This document shows positions 44,601 to 55,200 of a stretch of DNA of 62,000 nucleotides, piece by piece. Source of the stretch: Cristatella mucedo (Eukaryota > Bryozoa > Phylactolaemata > Cristatellidae); contig WPIO01000061.1 in NCBI GenBank assembly GCA_009760855.2, positions 697,501 through 759,500 of the forward strand. Reading direction: 5' to 3'. The translations under genes were made by a program, and so were the position numbers. How positions within the stretch are numbered: the first letter of the stretch is position 1; every line of letters begins with the position of its first letter. Below the pieces are notes generated by a model. It ran no database searches and was not told the DNA's origin. It saw nothing but the letters and a program-made list of their open reading frames with translations.

Positions 44601-47584
44601 GTGCAGCGAAACTCTTTGTAGCATAAGCTGTCCTTCAGCTCATCGCCGGTGGTGGCTCCCACTGTTCGTTACTCTAGTCACAGGGCGAGCGCTTGTGCTC
44701 AGGTGGCTCGTTCTCGTCGTCGTGTATTTCACTGGTCTGCACTGCTCTGCTCGGTGCTGCAATGCGCTGCGCTGCTCTACTCACTTCCATCGGCTGGCTC
44801 GTTGCAGGTCAGGAAGACGGAACGGTCGAATACGATGGTGACATTAAGATAACTCCCTTTAACATGAAGGAGGAAATGGAAACGGGTCACTTTGACAAAA
44901 GTGGCACTTACATTTTCAGTCGTGAAGTGAGTCGTTACGCTGTGGCGTGCGTCCCTGTCACTGAGGCACATTTGCTGCCGCTTTGTGTGACTTCGTTGTA
45001 GCCAAGCCCTGCTGGTGCTGCCCTGCCGCTCGAGGATACTAGCCGAGTTGTGGGAGCGGGGCCCATCTCAGCAGCGGTGGTGCAAATAAGGGGACCGCTC
45101 TGTTCTGCTGCACTGCTGCTGCCACCGAGTGTCCTATGAGCAGCCCTTTCGTGCTTAGCCCACGCGTGGCCACCGATCGTCACCGGCTGCCATGGCTACT
45201 GCTAGTTGTTAAAGATAGCAGCCAAAGGTTTGGCTGGTCGCTAGCCAATGCGCCAGTCGGCAGAGGAGCTCCAGCTTCTAGATTAGCTGCTGCATGTTAG
45301 ATGAGCCACTATATCAGCGCCGAACAAGGATTCCTCAAAGATACTTGACTCGAATAATTGTTGGCCAAGAACGGTAGATTTCAAGGCTCAAATACTCTGT
45401 TTGGGGGCCTTTACATTTGTCACCAAGATAGCGACCCTTAGCAAACTGCCGGGCAGGTGAAGTACTTTTTGACAAAACCTTGTTTGGTAATGATGAAGTC
45501 GCTCAGCCAGTCGCCAGATTTGAACCCTATAGAACGACTATGGAGCCCTGACACCCGAGGCAGGGTTCGGCCTACACCAGTAGTCGACCTTTTCAGTAAA
45601 ACTCAAACTCAGTGAAATGTGGTGTAGCAGAGCAGACACCGCAGAAGCACGCAGCCTCTAGTCGTGGCCAGACAAGGGAGGTCATAAAAAAGAACTGTGG
45701 TTGGACGACGTCAAACTGAACGCATACATGCCAACAGCGTGTACTTTTTTGGACTCAATAAATATTTCACATGCCTTGCATGACTGTAGCATGCCTGGCA
45801 TCGTAGATAACCCCTTTTATTACCCCCAACGAATGTACAGCCACAGCAGCAGCAGCAGCCATACTGCGAGGATTTTGTTTTTCGCCTGCGTGTACACACC
45901 AGAACCTTGTTTTTAGAATCTCCATAAATATTTTCGCAGGCTTTTAATGACTTGAGTTTACCGAGTATCGCAGAAAATCCTCTTATTACGTGAATGAATT
46001 TACAGCTATGGCAGAGGTGGCCATACTGCGGGAATGGGTGTATGTAAATGCATCAAATGAAATAATGAGCAATGAGATAAAACCAGCTGACCTTTACTTT
46101 AAAGTAAAAAGGAAAGTGTAGCTGTTGTAACAGCAGCCTCATTTATATATCGCAGGGGCAGAAGAACCATAGTGGCTGCCCCCACCCACTTGCAGCATGC
46201 AATAAAGCATTTCCAGCTGCAGGACTTGAACCCTTGGCCTGGATTGTTAAGTGCGAGCACCTTATCCATACGCTGAAATCCGTCGGTCTGGACAGCTGAG
46301 GCCGGCTGATTCAGCAGCCTCAGCTGTAGCGCGCATGATAGCTGTAGACGCCATCGCTTGCAGTGTGCAATGAAGAATCTTAATGCGCCATGCTGCCATG
46401 GCTGAGCTTGCAGACTTCCGTCGCATCATAGCCTTTTGCTTACTGTGCTCGCTCGACAGTGTCTCATTCTTCCGTCTACCTCCGCAGAAGGAAATCCGCG
46501 ACAACTGGATGGACGACATAGACTGGGTGAAGGTGAAGAAGATGCCCGACGGTGGCGCCACCACCGGCGGCATCGAAGGTAAGGGCGGCGACTCCTCGGA
46601 CGACTCGTCCAGCGGCGACGACTTCGACCGGCTGGGCCCGGCCGCCGAGTGCGAGCTTCACCGGCAGATGCTGCAGCTCATGCGGCCAGGCGAGACGGTG
46701 GCTAAGGCCATTCGGCGGCTCGGCGGCGGCGGAGCTGGCAAGCGCGGCGGCGGAGCGGGGGCGGCCAGGCGCGCGTGGAAGACGAAGAAGCAGAAAGCAG
46801 AGGAGGCGGCGGGGGCCGAAGTCGGCGGCTCGGCCGACGCCGCCGACTCGGAGGCCTTCCAGAAGCTCATCTCGCTTGCGGATCGTGCAATCCAGTCGGG
46901 CAACCTGGAGGTGTACGAGGACACGTACGAGAAGCTGAGCTTCAAGGTGAAGCTGCGAGATGACAGGAACAGCGGCGCTGGTGCTTCCGCCGACTCGGAC
47001 GCCGCCGCTGCGCCGGCCAAGCGCAGCGCCGCCGACGCCGGCCTCGACATGTTCTCCGATGAGCCGGTCGGCGGCGCTGTGCCCGCAAAAGTGGCCAAGT
47101 CAGGCGGGACAGTCGCCACAGCAGCAGACGCCAGCGAGGCCGGTGAGTGACTCGCCTGCGCGGAGACTCACGTGCGTGCCCTCATCTACCACCACCGCAC
47201 GCACGCGTGCATTTCGACTTTGCCGCTGGGCCGCTCTCATTGTCGTTGCGTGGGAGGAAAACCGTTCGGCGCCGACTCGTTCTCGCAGGCGAATCCGCTG
47301 GCGGAGGCTTCGGCAGTGCAGCAGCAGCCGCCTCAGCGTCGTACGAAGCGGAGGCAGCAGCCGCCGGCACTAGCAGCATGGGCGCTAGCAGCGACGAAGT
47401 GTGCTGGGAGTACAAGTGGGAGAACAAGGACGAGTGTGACGTGCACGGTCCGTTCACCAGCTCGCAGATGCAGCGCTGGGTCGACGAGAGCTACTTCCCC
47501 GACGGCGTGTACGTGCGCAAGGTGGGCTCGGGCGGAGACTTCTACACGTCGAGGCGCATCGACTTTGAGCTGTATTGCCCGTGA
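38567..47584 (+). CDS. CD2BP2: CD2BP2 orthologue (U5 snRNP 52K, GYF domain)
   Basis: Five coding exons, 38567-38624, 40341-40481, 44808-44926, 46488-47142 and 47289-47584, join in phase into 422 codons plus TGA. The start MSKRVKFES matches the family's basic opening. It is followed by [51 protein letters not shown], a helical [15 protein letters not shown] block, and a C-terminal GYF domain ([17 protein letters not shown] ... [18 protein letters not shown] ... IDFELY). The vertebrate protein is the U5-52K subunit of the spliceosome, which binds PRP6 and proline-rich PPGx[R/K] partners through the GYF domain in the nucleus. At 422 residues it exceeds the human 341 because of Gly/Ala-rich inserts in exons 4 and 5. 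In the canonical G-Y-F motif the visible GPF and W-x-Y-K-W positions are intact. Confidence 0.96.
39121..39385 (-). mobile_element. LINE family B 3' end
   Basis: Begins GATGTAATGTAATGTATCTC and includes CTCACGCAACAAAGAGAAAG. In CD2BP2 intron 1. Confidence 0.7.
39454..39747 (-). pseudogene. Small intronless ORF with one in-frame TAG
   Basis: On the minus strand ATG at 39747-39745 opens 98 codons to TAA 39456-39454, broken only by TAG at codon 14 (39708-39706). The rest reads as ordinary protein ([55 protein letters not shown]). I do not recognise it. It lies inside CD2BP2 intron 1 on the opposite strand, with no obvious poly(A) tract. It could be a recent pseudogene, a retrocopy or a terminal exon. 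Confidence 0.45.
40341..40481 (+). CDS. CD2BP2: CD2BP2 exon 2
   Basis: Acceptor TCTGAAG and donor G|GTAGGT. Encodes [37 protein letters not shown] and DDDIE, matching the human KHSLDSDEE ... YDILASEDVEG order. Confidence 0.92.
40847..41024 (+). mobile_element. tRNA-derived SINE, near full length
   Basis: A box TGGCACACTAGG at about 40855, B box GGTTCGATTCC at about 40909, a tRNA-unrelated body (CCACTGCAAGCGGTGGTGAT) and an end GTTTAGTCAGCTAGG. In CD2BP2 intron 2. Confidence 0.8.
41562..41840 (-). mobile_element. LINE family B 3' region
   Basis: Diverged copy with CTCACGCAATAAAGAGAAGG and GACCTGCAGAGCAAAAGCGT. Confidence 0.6.
43140..44538 (+). mobile_element. Longest LINE family B copy
   Basis: Encodes reverse-transcriptase blocks in order across several frames: [89 protein letters not shown]. 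The 3' end has CGCTATACAAAACTCTCCTG and a TTACATTACATTACC tail. Frameshifts show it is inactive. It sits in CD2BP2 intron 2. Confidence 0.85.
44808..44926 (+). CDS. CD2BP2: CD2BP2 exon 3
   Basis: Acceptor CTCGTTGCAG and donor GAA|GTGAGT. Encodes [20 protein letters not shown] and [20 protein letters not shown]. Confidence 0.95.
46119..46268 (-). mobile_element. tRNA-derived SINE, diverged
   Basis: Minus copy with CCTCATTTATATATCGCAGG and a decayed B box (GGACTTGAACCCTTGG on plus). Confidence 0.55.
46488..47142 (+). CDS. CD2BP2: CD2BP2 exon 4
   Basis: Acceptor CTACCTCCGCAG and donor G|GTGAGT. Starts [20 protein letters not shown], continues through an acidic [13 protein letters not shown] stretch, [15 protein letters not shown] and [20 protein letters not shown], and ends near LDMFSDEP, all in the human order. 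Confidence 0.94.
47289..47584 (+). CDS. CD2BP2: CD2BP2 terminal exon: GYF domain
   Basis: Acceptor GTTCTCGCAG. An Ala/Ser-rich stretch precedes [20 protein letters not shown], the GYF domain, which ends [11 protein letters not shown] at the stop. The domain is at the C-terminus, as in all CD2BP2 proteins. Confidence 0.95.
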
Positions 47585-48029
47585 GCGCTGTGACCCGTGA
47601 CCTGTGCGCCGACCTTCCGAGCCACGGCTCGCAGCCGAGCAGGCCTTCGAGAGCCGCTAGCGCAACACGTCGCACTGTGATGCAGACGACTTGTGCAGCC
47701 GACGTGTCGCTGCAACAGGCCCTTGGTTACGAGCTAGGCGCCTGGAAACCAGCTAGGCGGTGTGCAGCCAGCCGACCAGTGCCTTGGCTGCTGCTGCCGA
47801 ATCTGCGCCAAGTGTTCGTTTTGCCAGCACGCGCTTTTCACTGCGAAGGATGCCGACGTTGCATAAAGGCTGGCATGTTCAGGAATTCAGCGTGTACTGA
47901 CCTTTGCAGCTACCGAGAACTCGATGCGAATGGCTGGTGATAAGCCTGCCAGTGCCCTTGGAATCGTGTGTGAGCTTGAGCACGCTCGTTGGATTCGTGA
48001 GCTGTGGGGGTGTGTGCGTGTTTGCTTGT
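47585..48029 (+). other. Probable CD2BP2 3' UTR
   Basis: Follows the stop. I see no canonical AATAAA before a LINE tail at 48030. An overlapping frame of 121 codons (47575-47940) shows no domain and is probably chance. Confidence 0.35.
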
Positions 48030-48095
48030 GTGCAAGCCTTGAAAGAGATTGAGTTCTCTGAGGGCGCTCTAACAAATGTATTATTATTATTATTA
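48030..48095 (+). mobile_element. LINE family A 3' tip
   Basis: GAAAGAGATTGAGTTCTCTG, then (ATT)n. Confidence 0.65.
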
Positions 48096-48401
48096 AGTGC
48101 GCGCCCTGTCTGGTGCCGCCTGTGCTGCAGGCGTCGGTGCATCAGCCGCAGGCTGCAGGTTAGCCGTCGTCAAGCGTGCTGCCCGTTCCCGTGAGTAAGT
48201 CAGGTGGTACAGCGATGATAACTGGGCGGTTGCACCTCGTACCGAACGATTCTCGTGGACTGAGCACAATGCGCCTTGAGGAGCAGACGAATTTTTAGTT
48301 TCGATGTAAACGTTGGTTCAGATGGTGCTGTGATGTCAGTTGGTAGCCACCTCAAGGCATAGGCATTGCAGGAAGGGTCGTTGAAAGAATTAGAAAAAAA
48401 C

Positions 48402-48568
48402 CCTAGCTGATTAAACAGCCTCTTTTTGTATAGCGACAGAAGAGCCTTTACGGCTATCACCACCGCTTGCAGTGGCGATAAAGGATCGCCCACCACAGGT
48501 ATCGAACCCACGACCTCGGGACCGAGGTCGTGAACGCAACCGCCTTACCTAGTGTGCCATCACGGCTC
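48402..48568 (-). mobile_element. tRNA-derived SINE, near full length
   Basis: Minus copy from CTAGCTGATTAAACAGCCTC to the A-box end ACCTAGTGTGCCATCACGGC. Confidence 0.8.
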
Positions 48569-48978
48569 ACCAATTAGAAGCTACTCAGGGACATAGCTAA
48601 ACGATCCAAGCATTAGGGACTGACAGTCCGAGGTGAGGCTCAGAGGGAAGTAGTGCATACAGAGCCGGTGCAACAGGATGGACCTACAAATGAGTGCCTT
48701 ACATTTAAGAGTTGACCTTTAAGAGTTCTCTCGCAGTGTTCGAATGTGAAAGACCAGTGCCCAGGGCTTATCGTGATCGCCGTTAGGCATGCCTCGGTAT
48801 GCTTTGCAGGCCTTGGACATCTTAACGTACGATTTTTCGGTGTACCCTTTCCCTCTTGTCTTGATAAATTGTCTACAGTCTTAGCAAACTGAATCTGCTG
48901 GGGGCAGGCAACTGCTTATCCCTAAGTCAATTAAATTGCCAGGCCATTCGCTGTCCTCTGATTCTGCAGTAGCATATG

Positions 48979-49400
48979 CTAATAATAATAATGCACTTGA
49001 TAAAGCGACCCCAGAGAACTCAAATCTCTTTCTAGGCGCTTTACAAAGACCCAAAGCCTGGAACTCACTCCCGACTTGCGTCGCAACATCCCCTGACTTG
49101 ACCACGTTTAAAACGAACTTTAAAACACCTATTTAGGACAGCATTTAGTGGGTCCCTGTGATTCGTCCTTCATGTGCTTATGCGAGCTGACACTGTGCAT
49201 GCTGCCGCTAACCACACTTGCATGCTGACCTGTGTATGTCACCCCTGACCGTGTTATTCATTTTGTTTATCAAGCGTGATATTACTCACCATTCAATCGC
49301 ATTTCCCTTTGCAGCAAATGTAAAGCGCCTAGAATGAGATTTGAGTCCTCTGAGGGAGTTTTATCAATTGCTTTACTATTATTGCCATTATTATTATGAA
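48979..49400. mobile_element. Two LINE family A pieces in opposite orientation
   Basis: 48979-49045 is a minus-strand 3' tip and 49046-49400 is a plus-strand 3' part (CCTGGAACTCACTCCCGACT to (ATT)n). Confidence 0.75.
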
Positions 49401-51282
49401 GATGCTAAGATGCTCTTAAAAGCATCTGTACTGTTGCACTTGGGTGCTCTAAAGGATACACTACTAATTTTAGATACAAGATTAGGAAAACACTGAGCGA
49501 GGACAGAAAATAAATTAAAATCTTTTACCTAGTGTAATACGGAGTCATATTTCGCAGAGCTTGAGCCGAAACGACATTAAGTGATGTTTAGGCAGACCAA
49601 CAGTATCGAGTTTATTTCGGTCTACCTCTAACCGGTTCAGAATGAGTACAAGCAGCCGGAGGGGGGCTGAGTCAGAAATAAAAATCGCTGGTACCTTCAA
49701 CTTCGCTTCGTAAGGCTTATATGAGTATCCGCTGACCTAGCCATTGAGCCCCCCCCCCCCCCCGATGACTGCCACGCTTGAGTTCTTAGTTAATGAAGCC
49801 AAAATCGATATAGGAAATATATATAATAAATATATATATATATATAAATCTAATATAAAGAATCTATATGTTAAAAATTAACTTATTTCAAAATTATATT
49901 AAATTAATTTTGTTTAAAACGAAGATAAATATAATTTTCTTAAATGTATTCGTAAGCGCCGTGAAAAATACGTGCATATGAATGGGCCACCTTTAAATTT
50001 ATGTTAACTACACAGCATGGATTCTTAAGGATCGCGAGTAGATTCTATATATGCATGTCCGTCGATTACCCAAGGAGGCGAAGCACGACTTCCAGTAGGT
50101 CAGGTAGCTTTCCAAAACGCCAGCTCGGCCGGTGCAAGCGGTAGCTGGGTCGCTTCTGGCGCTAGCAAAGGGGGTCTGCGTAGACTGAGCTGCTCGAATG
50201 CCATTGCGACCTTTTTAAACCCTTTTAAGTAGGAGTGGAGTTTTTTGTGGAGTTTTGGCCTGCGAATTTTCAATTTCAACTGAGAGTGCATGGCAAAACT
50301 ACGTATGCAAATTAGATCCTATCTCCCCCTTTTTGACACTCGTTACTGCTGTACTGTCACAGTAAGATACATACCACTCTAAGAACCCAATGAAAAATTG
50401 TCGACATCAGTGACTGATGGAGAATTAAGGACTAACTAATGTCCAGCTAACAACCCTAGTTTGTAGTGGTAGATTATTGGAACTGCGACGGGGAGTTCCA
50501 CATACAAAAGAAAGTTTATGTTTACAGGCACGTTCGTAGTAATATAAATTCGAGAACAGTAAATAGACAGCGTAAGATAAACGCAAATACAAATAGATAA
50601 TTGAAACAGTCATGTGGCTTAGCGTTGTGCATGCTTTCGCTTGGTCCAGTCCCTAGTGTGATGGGTCGTTTATGGCTAGGCAAGCGACACGGCAGTCACT
50701 AAAGTAACACTACATGTCAGACTCAAACGAAGCTATAAACAATAAGAGTCAAGACTCTTGACGGAACATTTAAAATTCGCCCACGAGCACTGCTGTCCTA
50801 GAGTTAATTTCCTACGTAAACTGAGAACACATCACTAAGTATGACGAATAATGGCTATTTGGAAGCTGTTTGTTCTTGGATCGATTTGTGGATCAGCCTC
50901 AGTCACAACGCGTCCGCGACCTTGATTGTGAAAGACGTATTTTAGCGAGCTCATCCGTTTCTTTAAAATTGTGATGGACATGCCGTCGGAGGACAACCTG
51001 GACGACCGACTTGAAAAACCTCGAGCACCCTTTTAACAAGAATCTATTGACAAGGCGTTCACGGCTAAGAATTAAATTGTAGCCAGAAGCTATAATAGTT
51101 TTGCTTTCGATCGGAGAAGATCCTTATCTCTGTCACTGTCGCTGCTGCACAACCTGTACCTGACGAAAGCTAGAAAGATTTTCAAAAATGAATTCGTTGG
51201 CCACGAGACGATCACTGCACAGAGCGAAATAAGCATACAGTGCACCCACATGAATGAGGATACGGTGCGTCGTTAGAGCCAT
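49401..51282. other. Intergenic, AT-rich, no firm gene
   Basis: Contains a 15-C run at 49749-49763 and an A/T-rich patch at 49810-49950. Short coding-like blocks near 50955-51275 are given as a finding. Confidence 0.35.
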
Positions 51283-52273
51283 TTAGCATAGCTTAGGGTC
51301 CTGTAGAGGTGCTTTTGACGAAAAGTACTTTGCATCTCGTGATTGCACTGCCCAGTAGCCAGAGTAATCGACTAGTCCCGCCTGAGCCACGCGACCGGTC
51401 AGATCTTTAATCTCGGCCGTCAGGCACGCACTGCCGCCGAGGAGGCAGTCGACAGTCGACCGAGCTAGCATGTTCAGCAGGTTGGACTTCTCGCTCGCGA
51501 TTTTCATTTCATCCAAAGGCTGGCCGAGCTTGCCCAGCAATTGAGGCCTCCGCCGCCGAAAGCACCGATTGCTCGATGGCGCACCGCTGCTTCGGCCATC
51601 CGGTCGGGTGCTGCCACGTGACTTGTCGTTCGCTCTAAATAGACCGCCGCCGCTGCCGCCAGTCAGCTGGCTCCCCATTTGTTTTTTCGCACCGCCCTCC
51701 TGAAACGGCTTGGTGTCTAGTGCTAAAGCGAACGAAACTTCGCCCGTCGTCGCTGGTGCTGCTGCTGCAGGCCCTGCGACGTCCGCAGGGTCTGCTGGCT
51801 TTTTCGTCGCTGGGGGACGGGCTTTGATCTGCCTGCCCGGCATAATTCCAGCGTCGACGTACCGGCTCTCGGCCGCCGCTCGTTTACTCTTCCCGACATC
51901 ATGGCCGTCCGTCGACATGCGATTGCGGTCAGCCTGGGCCGTGTCAGCCGGGCCGAAGCATTCGAGCAGATCGATCCTGGTGGTGAGTAGACGCGCTTTT
52001 GAGCTGAGGCAGCCGCCGAGGGCTGCACCAGCCGCCGCCGGCTGCTTGCCTTGGTCGCTGCCGATGCTAGGTTCAGCCGATTTCGCTTTGGCGATTAGGT
52101 GAGGCTCGTGGCCCTCCAAGACTGGCGCCTGCTGTTCGGTAAGCGTGCGACCTGCTAGGAACTGGCATCTCATTAGCTTCTCTACCAGGCTGTCCATGGC
52201 GGTTGTCCTGTCCAGCAGCAAATCCTGCACGCTGTCAGACGTTCGCAGCTCCAAGACGCTCGCCGATGAGCTG
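51283..52273 (-). CDS. Unknown gene exon 2 (terminal)
   Basis: Open for 330 codons from the acceptor to TAA. If exon 1 is wrong, translation could instead begin at the in-frame ATG at 52197-52195 (MDSLVEKL), just upstream of the helical segment. Confidence 0.65.
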
Positions 52274-55200
52274 CTGGCGAAATAAATGTCAAGTCACCTC
52301 GAGAGCATGTATGCTGTGGTTGCTGCAAGGCGTATGACCCCTACATTCGACGGCAGATTTAGTTGCTTCAGAGCGAATCTTACGACCATTAACGATTTCG
52401 GCAACAAGCGGTGTTACTACTCCTGTTACTCCTCCTTGCCCATGGGTCTTAGCCAAGGGGCTAAGGTACTCACTCGTCTTTCACGACCCAGGTCTTGGGT
52501 TTGAGTCCTGCTGTGAGCGATCTCCTATTGCCCATTGCAAGGAGTAGTGATAGCCGTTAAGCCGCTACATAAATGAAATAATAATTCATTTGTATAGCGT
52601 CCTAAGAGAACTTAATCTCTATTCAGGCGCTCCACGTATGCCAATGTGGAGGTTGAATCAGCATCGTTACGAGCGCTGTGTTTGCGGCCAAGTTCTGCTC
52701 GGACATGGAAGCCGCTGCAAAACTTGAACTAGGCCGTGTAGATTATAACCTCTGTCGTCAACGATTGTAGCGTAATGGCCAAATATGGAGCTTCTGAGAT
52801 GACGACCTCGTAAAGAGCTGCCATAAAACAGTTAAAACCCCTAACCTCAGTCGTTTAACTAGCTGACAGTGTCGGTCTGGTTCACAAAAGGTTGCTAGTT
52901 ACCACAGTGCACTCAAAGTCATGAGCCTATGTACTACAGGTACACAGTCAGCCCGAAACTCCGTGGACACTGGGGATCAAGATATAACCTCAAAACATAT
53001 AATTTGTTATGGACTACAGCCTACACAATTTCACCAGACAATAGGATTCACACAAGCAACCACTTCTTTTTAATAAATCATCACGCTATCACATTTCTTT
53101 GATTACTTGGTAGTATATGTGAAATGAAATTTTTTGCATTGTTGACAGCAACTTTTGGCTTCCGAAATGGTCTATTTACATAGGATATCATTTTGCTAAA
53201 CCGTCCTTCCACAGTGAAGTACGATTTACCAGATGCACGAAGTATATCCGTCACTAAGGAAATTCCTCTCAACAACCGTGCCAGATTTCCAGAACTCCTT
53301 CTGGAGTTTTAAGCATGCTACTTTGAGGTGTACCGCTATAGGCTAGGCTCAGTTCGAATTGATGCAAGAAATTATTTTCACATAAGAAACAGTGTTCTCT
53401 GATAATCGTGCAGAATCAACGAATTCTTTTTTAAGTTCTAGCTTTCTTCATCTACCAAGTGTGTTTACTGAATTGCACTTTCCCCTCCAAACTTCAATGA
53501 AATTGTAATGCATATTGACAGCTAAATATTTAAAATCTCAGGTCTTTGACAAGACTTCTGTAGTAGTTGTACACGGTTCTCGAGATGCATTATTTTTTAC
53601 AGAAACATAAATGTCCGGTTTCTTGCTCTAACCACTGGTAGATTTATTGCCTATATCTCGAATCAAGTCTGGCCTGCACCTGTGCACGAGCGACATCGGA
53701 TCTCGCAACCTTAAATGCATTAAAATGTAATTAATTTGCATAGCGCCCCAGGAGAAATTAATCTCTATTCAGGCGCTTCACATACGCCACGGGGCTCGAG
53801 CCCACGACCTCGGTACTCAAATGCATTCACCTTGATCTTTGTTCGAGGAGAGCACCTTAACCACTGGGCCAAACCCGCGCGACTCCAGCCTTGATTATTC
53901 CCGAGGAAGTACCCGACTCGGTCGTTGAGATATACCGGTACGTATTTTCGGAGAATGATACTTTACACATCAACATATTCTTGCTTAGCCGTGTTTTGAT
54001 GGTCCAAACCACAGCTCCCATTCGAAAATAATAATAATACATTTGTATAGCACTCTCACAACTGCTTTCGGATCCGCTTGTAATTTTTTTGTAATTTTGC
54101 GTGTTTTTCACACGCTACGCTAAAACAAAAAAGGTGGCAGCCACTGCCTCCTTTAAATAAATAAATCCTAGCTGATTAAACAGCCTCTTTTCGTATAGCG
54201 ACAGAAGAGCCTTTACGGCTATCACCACCGCTTGCAGTGGCGATACAGAATCGCCCACTGCATGAATTGACCCCACGACCTCGGGACCGAGCTTGTGAAA
54301 GCAAACCGCCTTACCTAGTGTGCCATCACGGCTTCTTTGGGTACCTATTGCCTCTTTTATTGCTTCCTCGTATTAATCATTCCCCTCCGCAGCATTATGT
54401 CACCTTGGATTTTGCAAAGCTCGATAGTGTTTGAGTTGGCGTTGACTCACAGGCTGAGCGTATTGTTCCGGCCGCCGCCGCTTTATGCGCGAGCCCATTC
54501 GTATGGGTAGGCATGTGTGCCTACGCCTGCTAAGCTAGATAAGCACCAGCGAGTTGCAGCAGAGGGCCCAGGGTCAGTTGGCGAACTTGAAAGCTAGCTA
54601 GTAGGACGAATGCAGAGGACCTCGCGAACGCGCGACAAAGTTGCCAGCGTCGCGCCAACGACGCCGCGTTACCCGAGCTCAGCAGACGCGGCTGCTAGAC
54701 GCACCCACTTGGCCACTCTCCGGTTCGCTCTGCGAGCGAGCGAATCCTCCGTCGACTCCCTCATGCTACAATGGCAAGGTCGCACGCTGCCGCTACGTGG
54801 CGCTGCCTGCGCGGCGGCTCGGCCAGCGACGGACGCTCGACGCCACCGCCGGAGAGAAAAGAACGCGCCGCGCGAGCGAGCGCGGGCGAAGCTTTGATGA
54901 CTCACGCTAAGCTCGCGGCCGTGCGCTCAGCGGCGTCGGAGGCGCCCGGGCCGTCCGCCCGCGTACCGGCGGCGGCGGCGCCGCTCGTCGGCTTGCCGCC
55001 GCCGCCGGCCAGTCTCGCCCGCTCGACGCGGTACCGGCGAATGTACCAGCCGACGTCGTCGGGATGGTGCTCGAAGCGGCTCGTTTTCGGCCGCTCCTCC
55101 GGCGAGCGAGGCCGTCGCCGTCTCTGGCGTTCGGCGGCTGCGCCGCCGCCGGCGCTCTTCCTTCTCGGCCATCGCACTCCGCGCCGCGTCCTAGAGCCGC

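Noticed and set aside
47575-47940. 121-codon frame overlapping the CD2BP2 stop
   Set aside because: Begins inside the GYF exon in another frame, shows no family similarity and lies in probable 3' UTR.
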